Shown piece after piece: positions 5,062 to 7,760 of a stretch of DNA of 7,760 nt (positions within the stretch are counted from its first letter, which is position 1; each line of letters begins with the position of its first letter). Both the position numbers and the translations under genes were made by a program. The notes beneath the pieces were generated by a model. The model did not search any database. It saw only the letters and a program-made list of their open reading frames with translations, and was not told the DNA's origin. Where the stretch lies: assembly GCA_029784795.1 (NCBI GenBank), contig JAFMAW010000041.1, forward strand, positions 1-7,760. The letters run 5' to 3'. This DNA comes from Nitrososphaerota archaeon (GTDB lineage Archaea > Thermoproteota > Nitrososphaeria > Nitrososphaerales > UBA183).

Positions 5062-6702
5062 CTACATCGGCGGCATGCCGCCCATCCCGCCCATGCCGCC
5101 TCCTGGCGGGCCCGGGGGCGCCCTCATCTTACTCGCCGCTATCACGTCGTCGATCCTGAGGATCATGGACGCTGCCTCCGTCGCGGCGCGAAGTATCTGG
5201 AGTTTCACCGCCAGCGGCTCCCAGACCGACTTTGAGTACATGTCAGCGACCTTCCCGTTGAGGGCGTCGACACCGTACCATTTCCCATCCTTCCCATGCT
5301 TCGCCCTGAGGTCGACCTGGGTGTCGATGGGGTCCATGCCCGCGTTCTCTGCGAGGGTGAGCGGGATGCTCTCCATGGCGTCGGCGAACTTCAGGGCAGC
5401 CAGCTGCTCCCTCCCCGAAAGCTTCTGCGCCCAACTGCGCAGCTGCACCGAGACCTCCTCTTCGGGGGCTCCTCCCCCTGCGACCACAGCCGGGAGCTCC
5501 ACGACGTCCTTCGTCACCATCAGCGCGTCGTGCAGGGCCCTCTCAGCCTCGTCGACCACCCTCTGGGTGCCTCCTCTGACGAGGATGCTCACGGCCTTCG
5601 GGTTCTTGGCCCCTTCCAGGAAGACCCACTTGTCATCCTCGATCTTCCTCTCTTCCACCAGCTTCGCGTACCCAAGGTCCTTGGAGTTGAGGTCGTCAAG
5701 GTTGGTTACTATCCTGGCTCCAGTCGCCTTCGCCAGCTTCGTCATGTCGCTCTCCTTCACGCGCCTCACCGTCAATATCCCGCCCTTTGCGAGGAAGTGC
5801 TGGGCGAGGTCGTCGATCCCCTTCTGGCAGATCAGGACGGTGGCTCCAGCGGACTGGACCTTTTCCACCATCCCCTTCAGGATGCTCGTCTCCTCGTCCA
5901 TGAACTGCTGCATCTGCTGGGGGTCGTTGATCCTAATCTCTGCCGAGAACTCAGTCTTCTCTATCTCGAGGGCCGAGTTGACCAGGGCGATTTTCGCCTC
6001 GCCGACCCTCTTGGGCATCCCTGAGTGGACGACTTCCTTGTCCAGGATGATCCCCTTGATCAACTCTGTGTCCGTCAGCGCGCCTCCTGGCTTCTTCTCG
6101 ACCTTCACGTTGTCGATATCCACCCTAAGCCCTCCTTCTCGCTTCTCAGCGACCTGGAGCACGGCGTCCACCACTATGCCTGCCAGGTGCGGCGAGTCCT
6201 CGTTCACCAGTTTCGTCATCATGCTGGTGTTCGCAATCTTGAGCAGGTCCGCCTTGCTCTCAGGGTTGACCTTCTCGGCTATGGCCTCGAGGATCTCCTG
6301 AGCCTTCTCGGCCGCCCTCCCATATCCGTCTACAACGACCACCGGGTGCACGTTTTTGTTGATCAGCTCCTCCGCCTTCTCCAGGAGCGCCCCCGCGACC
6401 ACCACGGCTGAAGTCGTCCCGTCGCCGACCTCGTTGTCCGTCGCCTTGCTTATCTCTACCATCATCTTAGCTGCGGGATGCTGGACGTCAAGCTCCTTCA
6501 GCATGGCCGCCCCGTCGTTGGTGATGGTCACATCGCCCATGGAGTCCACGAGCATCTTGTCCATCCCGCGCGGCCCCAGTGAAGTCCGAACGACCTCGGC
6601 GATGAGCTTCGCGGCGGCGACGTTGTTCCTCTGAGCCTCCCTCCCCCTCGACTCCCCGGAACCTTCCTTCAGAATTATGACAGGCTGTCCATTCGCTGAC
6701 AT
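5062..6702 (-). CDS. ths: Thermosome subunit (group II chaperonin)
   Basis: This 546-residue cytosolic ATP-driven chaperonin forms stacked rings with a built-in lid and refolds non-native proteins. The N-terminal equatorial part has LGPRGMDKM (42-50), TNDG (61-64) and the catalytic GDGTT (93-97). The apical domain with the helical protrusion covers roughly residues 210-370; PQQMQQFMDEE (261-271) lies within it. The C-terminal equatorial part contains the second ATPase aspartate region ALHDALMV (389-396), AGGGAPEEE (408-416), and NAGMDP (453-458). The extreme C-terminus is a GGM-repeat tail ending PPM, like GroEL and many thermosomes. The sequence recalls thaumarchaeal thermosomes closely (N-terminus MSANGQPVIILKEGS). 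The start ATG 6702 is 30 bases from a strong TATA box, giving an essentially leaderless mRNA. Length and motifs look intact. Other subunit genes may exist elsewhere. Confidence 0.97.
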   Translation of the reverse strand: MSANGQPVIILKEGSGESRGREAQRNNVAAAKLIAEVVRTSLGPRGMDKMLVDSMGDVTITNDGAAMLKELDVQHPAAKMMVEISKATDNEVGDGTTSAVVVAGALLEKAEELINKNVHPVVVVDGYGRAAEKAQEILEAIAEKVNPESKADLLKIANTSMMTKLVNEDSPHLAGIVVDAVLQVAEKREGGLRVDIDNVKVEKKPGGALTDTELIKGIILDKEVVHSGMPKRVGEAKIALVNSALEIEKTEFSAEIRINDPQQMQQFMDEETSILKGMVEKVQSAGATVLICQKGIDDLAQHFLAKGGILTVRRVKESDMTKLAKATGARIVTNLDDLNSKDLGYAKLVEERKIEDDKWVFLEGAKNPKAVSILVRGGTQRVVDEAERALHDALMVTKDVVELPAVVAGGGAPEEEVSVQLRSWAQKLSGREQLAALKFADAMESIPLTLAENAGMDPIDTQVDLRAKHGKDGKWYGVDALNGKVADMYSKSVWEPLAVKLQILRAATEAASMILRIDDVIAASKMRAPPGPPGGGMGGMGGMPPM

Positions 6703-6726
6703 AAGTTTCAGTATACAACCGACGGT

Positions 6727-6732
6727 TTATAA
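6727..6732 (-). promoter_or_regulatory. Strong TATA box of the thermosome gene
   Basis: On the - strand this reads TTATAA within an AT-rich run (AATAATTCTTATAAAC), by far the most AT-rich patch of the window. Its distal base is 30 bases from the ATG at 6702. The good box plus an AT-rich upstream element fits a highly expressed chaperonin gene. Confidence 0.7.
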
Positions 6733-6782
6733 GAATTATTCCAGGCCGAGGGGTCGGAGCGGCCCGAAGAAGCGAAGGAATT

Positions 6783-6788
6783 CTTAAG
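6783..6788 (+). promoter_or_regulatory. TATA-like box A of the aquaporin gene
   Basis: CTTAAG is preceded by the purine-rich GAAGGAATT (BRE-like). It resembles the box before the short-chain dehydrogenase. Transcription would start near 6813-6815, just before TTG 6820. This would exclude the upstream in-frame GTG 6790 as the start. Confidence 0.45.
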
Positions 6789-6819
6789 TGTGGCATTCTT
6801 CGGACGGTGCCGAACGTTC

Positions 6820-7515
6820 TTGTCCTCGTCCCCGACCCTGTCGAAGAAGCTTGCTGCCGAGGCGGTGGGCACTTTCATATTCGTGCTGGTCGGCGCTGGG
6901 TCCGCGGTCGGGGCTGCCAGCCTCATAGGCCCCAACTCGGCGTCCGCTTTGCTCGTGGCCGCCCTGGCGAACGGACTGGGGCTCGCCGTCGGCATCTCGG
7001 CCACCATGGGGATCTCGGGCGGGGCTCTGAACCCCGCGGTCACGCTGGGGCTTTGGGTTGGAAAGAAGCTGAAGTCCAGGGACGTCGTCCCATACATAGT
7101 CGCGGAGCTCGTGGGGGCGACGGCCGCAGGCCTGGCGCTGGAGGCGGCGTTCCCCTCCGTCCTCGGGGACAGCGTGAAGTGGGGCTCCCCGACCCTCAGC
7201 AGCGCCCTCACCGTCGGTCAGGGGATCGCCATCGAGGCGCTCCTCACCTTCGTCCTAGTCTTCGCAGTGTACGGGACCGCAGTCGACTCCAGGGCCCCTC
7301 ACATCGGCGGGCTCGGCATCGGCCTCGTCGTCGTCGCCGACGTCCTCGTAGCGGGGAACCTTACCGGGGCGGCAATGAATCCCGCGAGGGCCTTCGGTCC
7401 GATGCTCGCGTCCGGTTTCTACCCCGGGTACTGGTACATCTATCTCGTCGGCCCGGTGCTTGGCGGCATCGTAGCCGGGCTGGTCTACAGGTACCTGATA
7501 GAAAGCAAGACCTGA
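6820..7515 (+). CDS. Aquaporin / MIP family channel
   Basis: This integral membrane channel of about 231 residues has six hydrophobic segments and two half-helices carrying the NPA motifs. They are GGALNPAVTL (68-77) and GAAMNPARAFGP (183-194). It passively conducts water and/or small neutral solutes. The first half-membrane unit begins at AAEAVGTFIFVLVGAGSA (12-29). By hand alignment to AqpZ and plant TIPs, the selectivity filter is Asn51 (H2), Val175 (H5), Ala184 (LE1) and Arg190. It has neither the Phe/His pair of strict water channels nor the Gly/Phe pattern of GlpF. Asp174 sits beside H5 in a membrane segment. TTG 6820 is chosen because box A lies 37 bases upstream; GTG 6790 would add ten basic/aromatic residues and give 241. 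The gene is divergent from the thermosome gene, and the next gene starts about 30 bases after its stop. Confidence 0.93.
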   Translation: MSSSPTLSKKLAAEAVGTFIFVLVGAGSAVGAASLIGPNSASALLVAALANGLGLAVGISATMGISGGALNPAVTLGLWVGKKLKSRDVVPYIVAELVGATAAGLALEAAFPSVLGDSVKWGSPTLSSALTVGQGIAIEALLTFVLVFAVYGTAVDSRAPHIGGLGIGLVVVADVLVAGNLTGAAMNPARAFGPMLASGFYPGYWYIYLVGPVLGGIVAGLVYRYLIESKT

Positions 7516-7524
7516 GGGGTCGCG

Positions 7525-7533
7525 TCTAAATAA
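7525..7533 (+). promoter_or_regulatory. TATA-like box for the GAF-domain gene
   Basis: TCTAAATAA lies just after the aquaporin stop. Its first base is 30 bases from TTG 7555 but only 21 bases from ATG 7546. A leaderless transcript from this box would therefore favour the TTG start. It suggests the downstream gene has its own promoter. Confidence 0.45.
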
Positions 7534-7545
7534 CTCAGGGTAGGG

Positions 7546-7760
7546 ATGAGCAGGTTGAAATCCGCGGCAAGAAGGCTTGGCAGGGAGCAGGCGAAGGAGG
7601 TCCTCGTCGGTCTCGACTCTGCCCTGGGCTCGTCTCGGGGGAAGGCCGCGAGGGAGGCCATCGTGAAGTTCCTGAACGCCTCCGTGCCCACTTACTCGTG
7701 GGTGGGGATGTACGCCGTGGATGGGGGCGACCTGGTCCTCGAGGCCTGGGCCGGGCCGGC
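7546..7760 (+). CDS. GAF-domain protein, N-terminal fragment (3' partial)
   Basis: The first 71 codons are present and the gene runs off the right edge. A basic N-terminal helix (about residues 1-20) is followed by an amphipathic helix. It then enters what looks like the start of a GAF fold, YSWVGMYAVDGGDLVLEAWAGP (about 50-71). The WVGxY...L.L pattern is shared by GAF sensors and by free-methionine-(R)-sulfoxide reductases of the GAF class. Deciding between these needs the missing catalytic cysteines or cofactor-binding part. The start is uncertain: ATG 7546 is annotated, but TTG 7555, three codons on, fits the TATA-box spacing seen at neighbouring genes. Confidence 0.8.
   Translation, partial: MSRLKSAARRLGREQAKEVLVGLDSALGSSRGKAAREAIVKFLNASVPTYSWVGMYAVDGGDLVLEAWAGP

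Noticed and set aside
5095..5115. GC-rich repeated CCGCC/CCCGCCC-like tract near the thermosome stop as a possible repeat or terminator
   Set aside because: It simply encodes the GGM-rich C-terminal tail of the chaperonin. No T-run or hairpin outside the coding sequence is apparent.
5075..6301. Long rightward open frame (over 400 codons) antisense to the thermosome gene
   Set aside because: It lies wholly within an unmistakable chaperonin gene. Its translation is low-complexity Ser/Pro/Arg-rich with no recognisable domain, as expected of an antisense frame in GC-rich DNA.

Overview
The window looks like an archaeal chromosome segment, most likely from the Nitrososphaeria/Thermoproteota (the former Thaumarchaeota). 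It is visibly GC-rich, genes are packed with gaps of only a few to about 120 bases, and it encodes a group II chaperonin (thermosome). It also encodes an archaeal DUF371 protein and a mevalonate-pathway decarboxylase of the archaeal phosphomevalonate decarboxylase type. Most starts lie about 30-37 bases downstream of a TATA-like box A and have no Shine-Dalgarno site, as in leaderless archaeal transcription. Many genes start with TTG or GTG. The lineage call rests on remembered similarity of the thermosome to thaumarchaeal proteins, so treat it as an inference.

Layout, left to right. Positions 3-824 (+) are the 3' part of a medium-chain zinc-type alcohol dehydrogenase. At 877-1389 (+) is a small HEAT-repeat protein with two His-Glu motifs like those of deoxyhypusine hydroxylase, and at 1431-2180 (+) a short-chain dehydrogenase/reductase. 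The short-chain dehydrogenase collides tail to tail, sharing a CTAG, with a leftward operon of three overlapping genes. In transcription order these are DUF371 (3797-3336), a phosphomevalonate/diphosphomevalonate decarboxylase homolog (3336-2389) and a 71-residue orphan (2392-2177). A single TATA element at 3827-3832 appears to serve this operon and the divergent rightward pair: an 83-residue orphan (3863-4114) and an ornithine cyclodeaminase/mu-crystallin family enzyme (4111-5052). The thermosome gene (6702-5062, -) is convergent with the latter. It is divergent from an aquaporin (6820-7515, +), which is followed by the start of a GAF-domain protein cut by the window end.

Metabolically this is a mixed housekeeping neighbourhood: isoprenoid precursor synthesis, protein folding, NAD(P)-dependent oxidoreductases and solute permeation. 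No mobile element, CRISPR array, tRNA or rRNA was seen, and no intergenic stretch exceeds 300 bases.

The points most worth a second look are three. The mevalonate-type decarboxylase has Gln where the family's catalytic Asp should be, and it is embedded in an operon with two proteins of unknown function. The HEAT protein resembles one half of deoxyhypusine hydroxylase. Finally, a bidirectional TATA box and a regular box-to-start spacing help decide several start codons.
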